From Limnephilus marmoratus (taxonomy: Eukaryota > Arthropoda > Insecta > Trichoptera > Limnephilidae), in assembly GCA_917880885.1 (NCBI GenBank), contig OU862917.1, forward strand, positions 24,912,104-24,976,103: 64,000 nt of DNA, given 5' to 3'. Below are positions 11,179-22,965 of the stretch, piece by piece. A model generated the notes under the pieces. That model saw only the letters and a list, made by a program, of their open reading frames with translations. It did no database searches and was not told where the DNA came from. The position numbers and the translations under genes are program-made. How positions within the stretch are numbered: the stretch's first letter is position 1; each line of letters begins with the position of its first letter.

Positions 11179-11824
11179 GTACTGATGCTTGTCTTGAAGT
11201 TTGCAATCTTTTAAGTCTGTATTCTTTTCGCGGTCAAAAACCTCTGACACTGTCCACAACAAATATCTTATTTTTCCATATTACTTTAGTCTCAGAATAA
11301 GTTGTCTCCCGCAGCACACGAGGCTGGTAAAAAGAAAAGCCCATAAAAAATTCTCCAGGGGTATTACAAAAATGTTTACGACTTATAAAATATATTTAAC
11401 CCTCTAGTTACCGTATTCATTAACCCTGCGTAGCCGAAAAGTTGTCTGGGGTGTCTTTAATTAAAAATGTTACCTCGTTTTACTTTGGCGCCGTGTTTTT
11501 TGGGAGAGATAACACGCATACGGACGGCTTAAGTTGGAAATTTCGCGAATCCTCGGATGTGGCCTGTTAGAATTTTAAGTTTTTGTTGTTCTTTGTATTG
11601 GGTGGGTACCTACTGGTTACTTAACTGGAGATTTTCTAAAACAAGATTGGAGATAAGATTTTTGTGGTCTTAAAAGAAATTTTTATTCTTGGAGGGAGAG
11701 GAGACATTTTCTTTATTTTTAAGTTGTATTTTTAATTAAACATAAGTAGTTGATCGTTTTTACGTGATTACCGCAAAACCAGCCCAACTCCTGTCAATTG
11801 TCCGGAGTCTCGGGCACTATGGCT

Positions 11825-11860
11825 AAAGAAATAAGTATGGGATCTCATACTTATTTCTTT
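11825..11860. repeat. Perfect 15-bp hairpin
   Basis: The arms at 11825-11839 and 11846-11860 are exact inverted copies ('aaagaaataagtatg') around a 6-nt loop (ggatct). No partner or gene is visible. It may be the core of a small decayed inverted-repeat element. Confidence 0.8.
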
Positions 11861-12097
11861 GCTTTTCAGATCTGATGTGTCGTTCAAGTTTCTATTGAAA
11901 TAAAGGATCACTAAGCTGACGGTCTTTCAATCACTTTTGTTTCTTAACTGTAGTTCAATTTTGTCTATACATTTGTATACCTTTGATTTGAATATAACCT
12001 ACCACAGTATAAAGGGCCGTAGATTTACAAATTTCGCGACTACGAATTACCGGTGGCTCATTTTATGGTACTTTGCTATGTATGTACTCCAGCCGCC

Positions 12098-12597
12098 TTT
12101 GGTCTGGAGCTCCAAAATACCTGAAAAATACCCTCGACTCTGTGCAGAAACGGGCGGTCCGTTTGATAGATTCTCCCATCTTAACAGACGGATTGCAATC
12201 TTTAGAGCACAGGCGTCGGGTGGGAATGCTATCCTTGTTCTACCGGTATTACAATGGAAGATGCTCCGAGGAACTAGCATCATTGATCCCTTCGGCACCG
12301 GTGCATAGTCGGGAAACACGCCAAACGCGTGCCCAACATTTGTACACAGTTGACATTTGTCACATGAGAACGGGTCGTTTCTTCGACTCGTTCTTGTGTT
12401 CAACAGCTCGGCTGTGGAATGATTTGCCGGCCTCTGTGTTTCCTCCTTCCTACAACATGGGTCTCTTCAAGACCAATGTTCATTCCTTCCTCTCCTCAAA
12501 AAGACCCTCCACACAGCATCCCAGATGACATAGGCCCTGAGGGAAATTATTTTCCTCAGGGCCTCCTGTGTGGAGTTAATGTAAAAAAAAAAAAAAA
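12098..12597 (+). mobile_element. 5'-truncated LINE-1 copy
   Basis: From about 12103 this is nearly identical to 54547-55046 of the full-length LINE-1. I count about four substitutions in roughly 480 bp. It carries the last 140 or so codons of the reverse transcriptase ORF in frame (to the stop at 12526-12528), the 3' UTR and a 15-nt poly(A). Truncation at the 5' side is the usual outcome of target-primed reverse transcription. High identity points to recent activity of the family. Confidence 0.92.
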
Positions 12598-12634
12598 CTT
12601 CCTGCGATGCAAAAAATAACACAGAAAGCTTTGA

Positions 12635-13080
12635 GCAGTACACACGCGGTAGAAGTGAAACCTTCAAAAAACTAAAGTTGTCGAGAGTGGGGAGGCTATG
12701 AAGCACTGCACAAATACGAGACCGATAGGCTACGAAGCACCGCATAAAGAGGAGACTGATTCGTCTATCTCATTCTCTCGGAGATGTATGCATTTGTCTC
12801 TTTTTAGTGTCGCTGTTTCGTTTCATCCAGTTTCAAATCGCAACGGTGCTAAAGAAGTTTTCACTTTAGAAAATGTGTTCAGTTCACACGCGGTAGAAGT
12901 GAAACCTTTAGAAAACTATAGTAGACAAGAGTGAGGAGGCTACGAAGCACCGCACAAAGACGATACCGATTAATCTATCTCATTCTCTCACAGGCTGTAT
13001 CCTATAGATTTAAATTCGCTTTTTCGTTTCATAGAGTTTCAAATCACAACGGTGCCATAGAAGTTTTTACTTCAATAATA
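12635..13080. repeat. Two-copy tandem repeat, period 244 bp
   Basis: The block starting 'cacacgcggtagaagtgaaa' occurs at 12641 and again at 12885. The rest of the unit ('gaagcac.gcac', 'ctatctcattctctc', 'gtttcaaatc.caacggtgc') follows in the same order in both. A smaller internal duplication ('ggctatgaagcactgcac' / 'ggctacgaagcaccgcat') lies in the first unit. Identity is moderate, so it is not a fresh duplication. Confidence 0.85.
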
Positions 13081-14338
13081 TTTTTTTGAAAATTACTCTT
13101 TTTATTAATAAATTAGAGCTACTTCGGACTACTAATATTGTTTGTGGATTGCTGATAAAAATAGAAGCAATATGAACAAACTTTAACATCATTTCATTTA
13201 TATTTTTATACAACGATTTAATTTTTTTCGTGTTATGAGTGAAACGACCTTTGTTTATAAATGATTTGAATTTCTTTCTACTCTTTTGTTTTGAGTTAAT
13301 CGAACGTTGTAAAAATACATAATATTTTTCATGCACAGAAAACATTAATTCGTTTTTACATTATATCATTAATCATCAATTTCAAAATTAATAAAACACT
13401 TAGTTTTAGTAAACCCTGATAAAGTAAAAACATTGCTTACGAAATATGGTATTATTTAAACAATTAAAGTGGTTAAAACTGAGCATTTTACTAATTTTGA
13501 ATTACAATGCTGCCACAAAATAAGTTTGCTGTGTTTGAAAAAGTCTTAATCTTTCGTCGGTGTATCGGCGTTTCTACCCCTGTCGATGTATCCGGGAGGT
13601 TGTACTGGGGGTTGAAGGGTGCAGGGCGCAGATTCCCGTGCGTAATTTAACAAGTGAGGAATGCGGGGCGGGAAGTGCCGCCAGCCACGTCATGCGTCGG
13701 CCTGACAGCACGTGGAAATTAAATTGTGATGGACGGATATGTGTCGCTAGTCTCGTGTTAAGTTCACCACACTTAAATGAAGAGTTTAGTGTGAGAAGTA
13801 CGGTTTTGTGAACTTGCGAAAAGAGTTATTATACCTATTATATTTTTAAACGCTATAAATTTGAGAAAAAAAAGCAAGAAAACAATGTTATAAATATGGT
13901 CAATCCATTCACGTGATGAGAGTGCGCCATAATATATTATCACCTATTTAACCATTTAGGCCTCGGCGATATTTTGGCACAGGGTTAAAATATTTTCACT
14001 CTCAAATTTTATAATTCAAACTAATCGTATAATTTTTTGAATATATAAACATTGTCTTGCAAATATAATTTTTTTTTATTAATGACTTACCTTATTTTTA
14101 ACTAAAATTACTAATAACAAAAAAAAACAAAAACAAATGTATTATAAACGTTATTGTCGTCTAAATTTGTTGTCATTCAATGTAAAAATAATTAATAATG
14201 ATGTTTCATAATTTTTTTAAAAATTGTGAACCGATACTTTGGCTTCCTTAGTTTGTGGTTAACTTTTAGATTTCAATATAAAGCGTGGTGTTTTATCTTT
14301 CTCACACCGTTTAAACCATATTTCTTCGTATAATGATA
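13081..14338. other. Mostly AT-rich; GC-richer block at 13555-13815 unexplained
   Basis: The block at 13555-13815 is CpG-rich and open for 83 codons on the plus strand, in contrast to its AT-rich flanks. The peptide has no recognisable domain. It could be the 5' end of a transcript, a regulatory region or a retroposon fragment. The remaining sequence carries nothing I can support. Confidence 0.35.
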
Positions 14339-15064
14339 AGGGAACGTACCCATACTACGTGACACACTTTTTGCAATTTTTTACCCCCCCTACAGTTTTC
14401 ACGTAGATAGTATTTCATAAATATGGTTTCGAATCATTTTTTGCTAACAAAAAATAAAAAATGCATTTTTTGGCTTATATTTGTCTTTATTAATACGACG
14501 CTTGTTGCGTGACAGCAAGAGTGCATGCATTACAAGTGGAAAAAATATTATCAAGATAAAACTTATGTCAAAATATATTGAAACCGGAACGTAATTTATG
14601 GAAACGAAAGTCTTGTTATTTTTATAAACATTTTTCATCTCAATCATCTTCTACAAACACATTCCCAGCATCAATCCATTCGGATACGTCACCTACTACC
14701 CTAATACATTTTTCCGATCTTTAAATTAACTTAAAGGAACTTTATAACAGCGCGGAACTCAATTTTCTCCACATTTCACAATTTCTTCCCGATTGAAGTG
14801 TTTGGTCGACGATAGCTCAAAGACTAATGACCTAATTACGATAAAACCCGGTGTTTATCCTAAAAATGAGTTGTTCAATTAGTACCTAATTCAGCGGTAC
14901 CCCCATTAATCACTTACCTTCCCATTCCGCGAACTTAAAAACCTCCCCTCGTAGCTCGAAAAAAAACGCGAGATTTCTAGATTGACTTTGTGACCAAGCG
15001 TGCTATTTTGATATTTTGATGACCCCCCCCCCTGAACAGGTCACGTAGTATGGGTACGTTCCCT
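14339..15064. mobile_element. MITE with perfect 25-bp terminal inverted repeats
   Basis: 14339-14363 and 15040-15064 are exact inverted copies beginning AGGGAACGTACCC. Just inside, a C-run occurs at both ends ('accccccct' near 14382 and 'acccccccccc' near 15022). The interior of about 675 bp has no coding frame. I cannot identify a target-site duplication, so the superfamily is open. Confidence 0.85.
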
Positions 15065-15133
15065 AAGGGAGATAACGATTTCTACAAGATCTATATGAGT
15101 TGTTCCGAAACGCGTAAAATTAGCCTGAGAAGT

Positions 15134-15340
15134 CAGGGACGCCCGAGGAAGACATGGCACGATCAAGTGAATCAGATACTTGAGTCGGGCCATGTCAAAA
15201 GTCAGAATAATAGAAGAGAATGTATGAGACGATGTATGAATGTGAGTGAGGCAAAGAGTGTGTGCCAAGACCGAGTTGTTTGGCGGTCCGTCCTCTCTGC
15301 CTACCCCTGCGGGGAAACGGCGTGATGGTTAGTTAGTTAG
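15134..15340 (+). pseudogene. RTE-C 3' fragment
   Basis: The frame reads GRPRKTWHDQVNQILESGH, then MRRCMNVSEAKSVCQD, which is the C-terminus also present on the minus strand at 33171-33340. It is 5'-truncated at about 15134 and ends 'ggttagttagttag', a short simple-repeat tail instead of poly(A), as is usual in the RTE clade. It lies 70 bp outside the right end of the 14339 MITE. Confidence 0.85.
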
Positions 15341-16119
15341 AGGTTAATTAGATTGTCGTTTTTCTTATAGACTTCGTCGAGTTAAAATTCTCTGAAATAT
15401 TTCTTACGTAATTATTTGAAAGCCCTCTATGTACTTATTGGTTGAATTATATTGAAAATATATGACTTCTTTGTACATACAATTTTTTTTGCTTGGTAAT
15501 TAAGATTACGGCACTCTGAAATGTGTTTTTTTTTCAATGAAAAGTTTTTCTGACCGATTATCATTTTGTGATGGCATTATTTATATTATTAAAACGACGC
15601 ACAAATTTGTTTACATTTATTTTTTAATACATGTTTCGTCGACCATAGCCACTTCTTCAGTGGTAAATTTATACTATATATTATATGATACTTTATATGA
15701 AGTATACATTTATTAGTAAATGTGGATTGTGTAAGTATATAAAATTGAAATATTATGTTTTATTCAAATACCTGCGACTTCTATGTCGACACATAATCCA
15801 TCTATACATTCTTCCACGGCTATTCTCTGCTATCCTATCATTATTTTCTTTTGATATGGTATTCTAAAAAAAATCTCAAATAAAATTAAGACAAATCACT
15901 TTGTAAAACGCTTCTATTTTATTAAAGTTATCTACATGTCTCTAAACAGCTTTCTTCGTCAGGATAAGATTAATATTAAAAAAATTAACAAAAGACAAAC
16001 GAGTATAGACAAATAAGAACTATAGAAAAGTGTTATAGGTAGTGGTGATTAATTACTTAAAAATGCCTATCATAAAAATAATTATATAAATTGAAATCTT
16101 TATCTTTACTAAGTATAAA
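15341..16119. other. AT-rich stretch, nothing recognised
   Basis: No gene, repeat or RNA feature could be supported. Confidence 0.5.
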
Positions 16120-16375
16120 ATGATGTCGCTTACTCTGTACATATGTGCGCTTAGATCGTTTAAACTACGCAACGGATTTTCATGCGGTTTTCACCAATAG
16201 ATAGAGTGATTCATGAGAAAGGTTTTTGGTGTATCCTTTTCAAGGTTTTGTGTAAATTGATTAAAATACATAATATATCTGACCAAGCGGGCAGCGTGGT
16301 GTGGATTTGATTTCACAGATAACGATGGTGATAAAGGTTTCGTTAGGCACAACAATGTGTGGCGGGGTCTGCTAG
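16120..16375 (+). mobile_element. Helitron-like non-autonomous 3' end
   Basis: The segment has 'caacggattttcatgcggttttcac' -type wording familiar from insect Helitron-derived repeats, and ends 'ggcggggtctgCTAG' followed by T, matching the CTRR-T end of Helitrons. A short inverted pair ('cacaacaatgtg') precedes the end as a possible hairpin. The 5' limit is not defined. Confidence 0.5.
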
Positions 16376-16624
16376 TATATATGTATTTTCATTCAATTAA
16401 AAATGATGCCACAAAGTGAATTCGCAAAGATTGAAGAAATAATCTCAAATATTTATAAACTGTTGATATCTACGGTAAAATCAGTTCATTTGTCGTAGTG
16501 ATAACTTTTCGAGTACTTTAGAATGCTTTTTCTGGTATTCTGAAATTAGTCCTGTTTTGGTCTTAATTTATTACTTCCTTTTTGTTTAGAAAGTCCTATT
16601 TCCTCATTAATTTCCATCACGTAC

Positions 16625-16772
16625 TGGTACTTTTTTGGATACGATTTTAGATTTTCATGGCCAAAAGTATTTTCGTTAATTATTTTTGGGGTGTTCTGTC
16701 TTATTGCACTATCTCCTTCTTTAGCCAACGTTTCGGAAAGCATTACAGTGTCGATCGCCTGGGTAGATGTGT
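16625..16772. mobile_element. Snap-back MITE, left arm
   Basis: 'gattttcatggccaaaagt' then 'ttttggggtgttc', 'gccaacgtttcgg' and 'cattacagtgtcg' match the family arm, ending near 'gtagatgtgtga' where the loop would begin. The opposite arm is absent. Confidence 0.75.
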
Positions 16773-17569
16773 GATATTTCTTGTCTGATTTGTTATTTAC
16801 TTAGGAATTATATTTCTTGAAAAAAAAGCAGATACTGTCGATTATATTTCTTTCTAGTGACTAAAATTTTAATTATCTATCGTGAAAACTAATTGTATCC
16901 ACTACTATTACCACTACCAACATGATAAAAGAAAGTAGCCATCGTGTTCCGAGTCGCGTACGTTTTCACTAAACATGGTTATTTTCGGGGCAGACACGTA
17001 GAGTGATAATACGTCGGATATCTCGTCCATATTTTACTCCTGAAATTCCATACTTTAACAAGCTCGCTGTCATGCAAACAAAGTGCGCGAAATTCCATAT
17101 TTGTATTCATGTATTCATTTTTACGATTTTTTTATTCATCTGTGCCCATTACTTTAAATTTAAAACAATGCACGAAGAATTCACGGGCGACAATTTTTTT
17201 ATGGCGCTCGGTATATGGAAAACATCGTGTAGTGAAGGCGAGTCAGTTTTTTCATTAAAATTATACTGGATATCCACCAAATTACAATCAAATAAATTTA
17301 ATACTTTTTCAACTCTATAGTGAGCTCAAAAACATTTTTCTATATTTAAAAAAATAATATTGTGTTGCATATTAATAGTTCTTTGATTTTCGGCAGTTCT
17401 ATATTAGAAGTAAGATTATTTTAAATATTATCGGTGTATGAATAATTGTGACAAATTACTAATTAAAATATTATTAATTATTTGTCGTATCTGCCTATCA
17501 TGTTATCTTGAATTCCGAAACAAAATGACACTTTTTAACATATTTTGGGTAATCTTATCTAAAGGGAAA

Positions 17570-18099
17570 AGTTTGGGAGGCGAGTGCGTGTACCGCCGCC
17601 CAGGGAACCATTTATTGGATAACCTACACCTCTGCCATAGGCCACCCCGATTAGTTACGATTGGTGACTTAACAGGGGTGCCTAAAATAATGGGGAGAGG
17701 TTTGTCCGTGTCTTCGCCACTCTTAACGGCTGGTGCGTCTGCGTGGCGGACCAGACACCAGACTTGGGGAATAGATTTAATTTGAAGAATTTGTCTCTCG
17801 TACTCCGCTTGCAAAATACGCACTTGATATATGACATAGGTCCTGAGGTACTTGATATATGACATAGGTCCCGAGGGAAATTATTTTCCTCTGGGCCTCC
17901 TGTGTGGAGCTCATGTAAAAAAAAAATACGTCCGTCACTCTGGACTCACTGACCTCCACATTCCTACCCAATCCCCCTTTTTTCCATCCTAGAACTTCCT
18001 CTCCTTCCCTTCCCTAAAAAGACCCTCCACACAGCATCCCCAAAGATGAGGGGAATTATTTTTCCTCATGGTTTCCTATGTCGAGCTAATGTAAAAAAA
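17570..18099 (+). mobile_element. LINE-1-derived short retroposon with a nested second tail
   Basis: 17570 to about 17782 matches the LINE-1 leader ('gtttgggaggcg', 'taccgccgccc', 'gggaaccatttattgga'). About 17929-18099 continues the leader ('tacgtccgtcactc') and passes directly into the LINE-1 3' tail with a final A7, without any ORF. Between them lies a second 3' tail with its own A10 (17917-17926), whose start contains a 28-bp duplication ('acttgatatatgacatagg' twice). I read this as a retroposon tail that inserted into an older short retroposon. Confidence 0.8.
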
Positions 18100-19349
18100 T
18101 AAGTATGTATCGATTTTTTTGTAAAATGGAGGTCTCACAGTTTCTAGATGTCTCGAACTATGTGTTATTTAGCTTGATTTTCGTAAAATTATTAATTGGT
18201 TTAATATTGTTGTACTACCTAGTTCATTAATTTAACCAAACAAATCTATTCTACCATCAATCGAACCAGCAACCACCTATATTGCGACATTCAAGTTCAT
18301 ACCGAAAGTATTGCCACACCAAAATATATCCCCTTTCATGTTATTCACCTATCTAAAAAAACCTTCTCTTTTTACCTGAATTTCACGTTTTTGTTTAAAA
18401 TATGAAATGATTGTGACAGATATTCCTTCGAGTCTAATATTTCTGATGTTTGCTAATTTATTGTATTGCTTCAATAAATTGCTACGTGCGTAGAACAATA
18501 AATTACTCATTATTATTCGGTCGCGTGTGTTTTTTCGCCGAAACTAAAAAAATCTGCCACTTTACACCGTAAATTTTATTATTTCACTTACATTGTCGTA
18601 CCCATTTGTGTCGTTGTTGTTTCTGATAATTTATTATTTAACCTTTATCGTCACGAAGTAATATTTTGCTCAATATAATATTCCAAGAACGTGAAATGTT
18701 CAAAATTAGCTAAGGCACAAATTTTTCGTTTAATTGAATTTTTTTTAAGATTACACTTTAAAAGCGTTAAATTTGGTTAAAACTGTGGAAAGTCAGTAAA
18801 AAAGTTCATGTAGGCGGTCCTGTTCGGTAAATTCTGAATTTTTAATTTTGACATCTTTTGTAAATACATTTTTTTTGTACCTAATATTTTTTACGTTTTA
18901 TAAGAAAAATAAAATAAGTTAATTTACAATTGTTATGTGTTCAGTAAGAATAGTGGTGATAATCGGACGGTACTTCGAATTGATTTCCGAAAACGTACGA
19001 AGTGGACGGGAATTTAAACAATTCACAAATTTCAAAGTTAATTTTCAAGTTCTGTAAAGGTTTTATTGAAGTTCTGTTTTTTTTTTTTTTTTTAATTATT
19101 TGGCTATTGTTTCACATCACTGAAATAATAGGATAATTTGAAAAGAATTTTAACACAACTTTAAAATTAAGTTTGAAATTTGATGGATTATTCAAATTCT
19201 GTGAAATAACTGGCTATTGATCTCTGTAATTCTGGTATTGTGATTTCTGTAATTCGGGTATTGTAATTTTTTTATCCTCAGCTGGGATGGTTGACTATGA
19301 CTGTTATTTGAACTGCAAATTGGATAGCTAATTCATTCTAATTTAGATA
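18100..19349. other. AT-rich; degenerate inverted-repeat MITE at about 19008-19215
   Basis: Between 19008 and 19215 the order 'ttaaacaattcacaaatt', 'aattttcaagttctgt', then later 'tttgaaatttgatggattattcaaattctgtg' resembles the arms of the MITE at 32701-32887, but it is diverged and interrupted by a T run. The remainder shows nothing I recognise. Confidence 0.45.
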
Positions 19350-19539
19350 TTAGGTCCTTACATAGGATACTAGCGTTTTGCCGTACTGGCAACTTTGATC
19401 TCAAATATCTTCTCTTTGGTTAGAAATTCCAAATTCAAATTTATACAGCTATTTACTCATGTATTTGTGTTTTGAAAATTATAATTCATTTGTTTTTTCC
19501 TTAATTGTTTTTTTTTCTTTGCGAAACTTAGTTTACAAA

Positions 19540-20648
19540 ATGGAAAACTTGAAATATCGCGTTATTTACAAGTACGAGTTCCACCGTGGTACCAGTGCTG
19601 CAGAAACGGCTCGAAGGATTAATGATGTGTATGGCGACGGTGCCGCAAAAGAAAACACAGTGCGTTTTTGGTTCCAACGTTTTCGTTCTGGAAATTTCGA
19701 CCCGCAGAACAAGCCCGTGGACGGCCGGAGACCAAAGTTGATAATGAAGAATTGAAGGCTATTGTGGAAGCGAATCCATCGCAAACCACGTCCAAATTAG
19801 CTGCAGGCCGCGGGGTTAGTGATAAAATAGTGCACCATATGGAATTACTTGAGGCAACAAATAGATTTAGCTTGGAAACTAGACGTTATGCAAATCTTGC
19901 AATTCTTAGTTTTAACATAATCCATAATCGTATTGACAGCCCATTCCTCTTGGAATGTTATGGCTTATACGTGCCTGAAAATTTCAGCCGTAGTCGTCGA
20001 CACGACTTGTTCAAAATACCATACGGCAGAACAGATATTCTAGCACAGCGCACAGCATAGCATGACAAGAGGAATGGTGCTGTTGAACGAAATATCGGAA
20101 ACACTAGATATATATAACTCTTCTTTAGATAGCCTTAAGATTTTTTTGTATAATAATCATCTTCCTAGGTGTTAAAACTGTCAAAATGAGAAAATTGTAC
20201 TAATTATTGTAGTAATTGGATAAAAATCTGTTGTACAATTTAAAAAAAAAAAAAAAAAACTGTTTTAATCCACTTGAAGCAAATTGGGAAGGTGACAAAG
20301 CTTGAAAGGTGGGTACCTCACGAATTGAGTGAAGCAAATCAACAAACGCGCGTTAGAACGCTAGACCACACACTGCACGACAGACGGCTACCAAATTAGA
20401 GGAGCTTCAATTGGAATGTCTAAGACATCCACCATGCTCTCCGGACCTGGCCCCAACAGATTACCATTTTTTTCGAAATTTGGATAACTTCTTCAAGGGA
20501 AAAAAAATCAACTTCGATGGGGCAGTCCAAACCGCCTTCAAAGATTTTATTGATTCCCGATCGGAATGGTTTTCTTAGTAAAGGGATCGATGAACTACCT
20601 ACGAGATGGCAAAAGTGCATAGATAGCAATGGTACATACTTTGATTAA
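19540..20648 (+). pseudogene. Mariner transposase, broken
   Basis: The N-terminus from ATG 19540 reads as a Mos1-like helix-turn-helix region (EFHRGTSAAETARRIND, then FWFQRFRSGNFDPQNKPVDG). The frame then shifts near 19725 and continues KAIVEANPSQTTSKLAAGRG, where a LINE tail interrupts it at about 19828-20260. The C-terminal part holds HPPCSPDLAPTDYHFF, which carries the last aspartate of the D,D34D triad, then DNFFKGKK and a final part ending near 20648 after another shift. Between about 20345 and 20380 the central catalytic region, with the first two aspartates, is missing. It cannot make a working transposase. Confidence 0.92.
19828..20260 (+). mobile_element. LINE 3' fragment inserted in mariner
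   Basis: The inserted peptide reads RFSLETRRYANLAILSFNII, then IDSPFLLECYGLYVPE, then a part with GRTDILAQR, a typical end of a CR1/Jockey-type reverse transcriptase. A short 3' UTR and a 19-nt poly(A) (20242-20260) follow. Mariner sequence resumes directly after the A run, giving a clear insertion order. It is not the LINE-1 family of 51434. Confidence 0.8.
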
Positions 20649-20961
20649 ATAAATATATATCCTATTAATATCAATATTATCCTATTCCTTTGTTCCTCCT
20701 CCCCTCCCCCCTTTTTGTATATTATAACTAAAAAATAAATTAATTAAGAACAACCCTTACAATGTCACACTTAATCAAAAACTATTCAGTGGAAAGTTCA
20801 TAATTGGCATAATTAACAACTTATTATTGTATTATTTTGTAATTTCTGATTTGCTGTCAACTTTCTCTAAAATAAATAAAATAAAAATGAAAAATATTTA
20901 AAAAAATCGACTTTACGTTCCTCCCATACAAAACGCCAATTTCATATGTAAGGACCTAATA

Positions 20962-22560
20962 TTTGAATCGTTTGAAAAAATTACCAATATTTCAATTTTC
21001 AGAGTCATGTAAATATCGATAAATCGACCGCAAGTCAATCATAATATCAAAATATGAAAAAACTGTGTACAGAAGGCTTACCAAAATTCATTATGAATTA
21101 CATCATCTGAAATTTAACAAAATAGCCACATAAAAAAATTCAACCCTTTGCAGATGAGGTACCTGCGTTAATGTTTAATTAACTATAAACTAGGAAAGCC
21201 TTCTCACTTCGCTACCTCCCACCTACCCCGGGGAGAATTCCATCCCCTCTTTTATGTTTTGTCGTAGATTAGGAAAAAGCCTTTTAATTTTTTCTGTCCC
21301 TCGACAGAAGGGTGAAGGGGCTGCACGGCGGCGGGGGGAGGGGGAGGAGGACGGGGGTGGAGCGGGCAAAATGTTTATTTATTACAGAGGGCGTAATCAG
21401 CATTAGGACACGCTTACCTGACATTTGGCGGACATTTTATATTCCACCTTTCTTCTCAGTTTTTTTTGGAAATTTGTTCCACGTTTTTCGAACACAGTTG
21501 CCAATTTTTCCAAGAACTTGGGTAAATTTGATTATTTTTTTATATTAAGAGGGCATTACCAGAGAAAACCAGAAATATGTCATTTTCAAATCAGATTTTA
21601 GACGTATTGACTCTTTTCCACAAAAAATTATAAATGGATATCGAAAGATTGTTCTTTTATCTAGCATTCGCATGTAATAAATTTTGAGATTTTTTTTTAA
21701 TTTTTATTATAATAAGGTTATTCCATAGGTCGTTGGCAGATTTGTTAAATTTTCAAAAAAGATTTTGCATTATACCACACCCATTTCAAATAATATAATC
21801 ATGCAGTAAAATAAATCAATACATTATCTAGCAAACGCATGTTTTAGAATTTTATTTTTAGTTTCAATAAAATCATTAAAAAATATGTACGTACATGTGT
21901 TTCTTGACGAAAATTGGTCCATTTGTGTATTTATTTGCACACTTACATACTAATATATTTCAGATTATTTTAACATTCTTATTAAATTTAGACATTATTG
22001 AAAAATGATAAATACTTATAATCAAAAAATAATTACAAAAAGTAAATTATTTTGATAGTTTTTTCATCACACCTTTCAGCATCTTTGGATGAAGGTATAA
22101 ATTAAAGCTAATTTGGATTGAAATAAATTCGATATTGAGTTATAATTTTAAAAAGCTGGTACGGAGAATAATTGATCTTTCTCATTGTAACCGCTCTGCA
22201 CGATCGTAAGAACAACTTTCGACGAAATGTGGATTTTCGTCCGCTGGCTGGTTAAACGCTCTTAATGATAAATAAAATTCACTTCTTGGCATCGCAGTTT
22301 AGATTGCACGGAACCATTGTTTCTGAGGCATGTCGATAATTTTTATTAAAATAGTAGTACGGAGTTCATTATTATCTTTTATTTGGATTATTTGTTTAGT
22401 GTCAATTTGTGAGCGGTTATCTTAAGCTGGAATGTACTCGTAGATCTCATAACCTCAATTATTATATCTTCGAAGGAAAATAAGTTAATGTCTAAATATA
22501 CCTTATTTATAACGAACATTAGCTGTGGTACCCGGCTTCTTCTGAGGGAGTTGATATGAG
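20962..22560. other. No gene recognised; GC/G-rich block at 21190-21370
   Basis: The block at 21190-21370 contains 'ccccggggagaa' and a G-rich run at 21325-21365 able to form a G-quadruplex on the plus strand. The rest is AT-rich. No coding pattern was found on either strand, including the minus strand downstream of the putative heat-shock promoter at 22595. Confidence 0.45.
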
Positions 22561-22594
22561 ATTGAACTGGTTTTTGAACCCACGGCGGGTCTTG

Positions 22595-22735
22595 CTTTAT
22601 ATACCAATGGGTCGTCCCACCCATACAAAAAAGGCCTCGAATGGTTCACAATGTTCCAGAACATTCTACAATATTCGAGAGTGTTCTGGAATATTCCACA
22701 ATGATCTGGAATGTTGTCCAACTCTTCTCGAAATT
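22595..22735 (-). promoter_or_regulatory. Putative heat-shock promoter (HSE cluster plus TATA box)
   Basis: Two perfect three-part heat-shock elements of the form TTCnnGAAnnTTC occur at 22654-22666 and 22684-22696, with partial units at about 22706-22715 and 22725-22732. On the minus strand TATATAAAG lies at 22603-22595, about 50 bp beyond the nearest HSE, which is the spacing seen in insect heat-shock promoters. Transcription would start near 22570 and run leftwards. A possible splice donor (AAG/GTATAT) occurs about 70 nt further, near 22502. No heat-shock protein frame follows, so the product, if any, is unknown. Confidence 0.5.
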
Positions 22736-22839
22736 TATGGACGGCGAATCTTCCAGCACTGTTTTATGCTATTGTACACATCTAGATGTTTTTATCAATA
22801 AAAAAATTACATGTGAAAGTCCAGCTAGGCGTAAAAAAC

Positions 22840-22965
22840 CAAATAAATAAAATATTTTTGTACGGCGCGGTGGTATTTGAACCCAACCCAAAACCACTTG
22901 ACACAAAGTTTGCATACCTATGACATTGTGCTACAGTGGAGACCATCGAATGTCCAGTATTAATT
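22840..22965 (-). mobile_element. tRNA-derived SINE head, diverged
   Basis: On the minus strand the segment carries an A-box-like 'gtagcacaatgtcatagg' and a B-box-like 'gggttcaaataccacc', followed by 'aaaaatattttatttatttgg', the same order as head then body in the SINE at 33957. The match is weak beyond the promoter boxes. Confidence 0.45.

Larger units (their letters stand above)
19350..20959 (+). mobile_element. Mariner-family DNA transposon, inactive
   Basis: The ends are inverted: TTAGGTCCTTACAT at 19350 and its mirror ending at 20959, each flanked by the TA duplication of mariner insertions (19348-19349 and 20960-20961). The element is 1610 bp, longer than the usual 1.3 kb, because a LINE fragment of about 430 bp sits inside it while a catalytic part is deleted. 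The transposase remnant runs on the plus strand. Confidence 0.92.
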
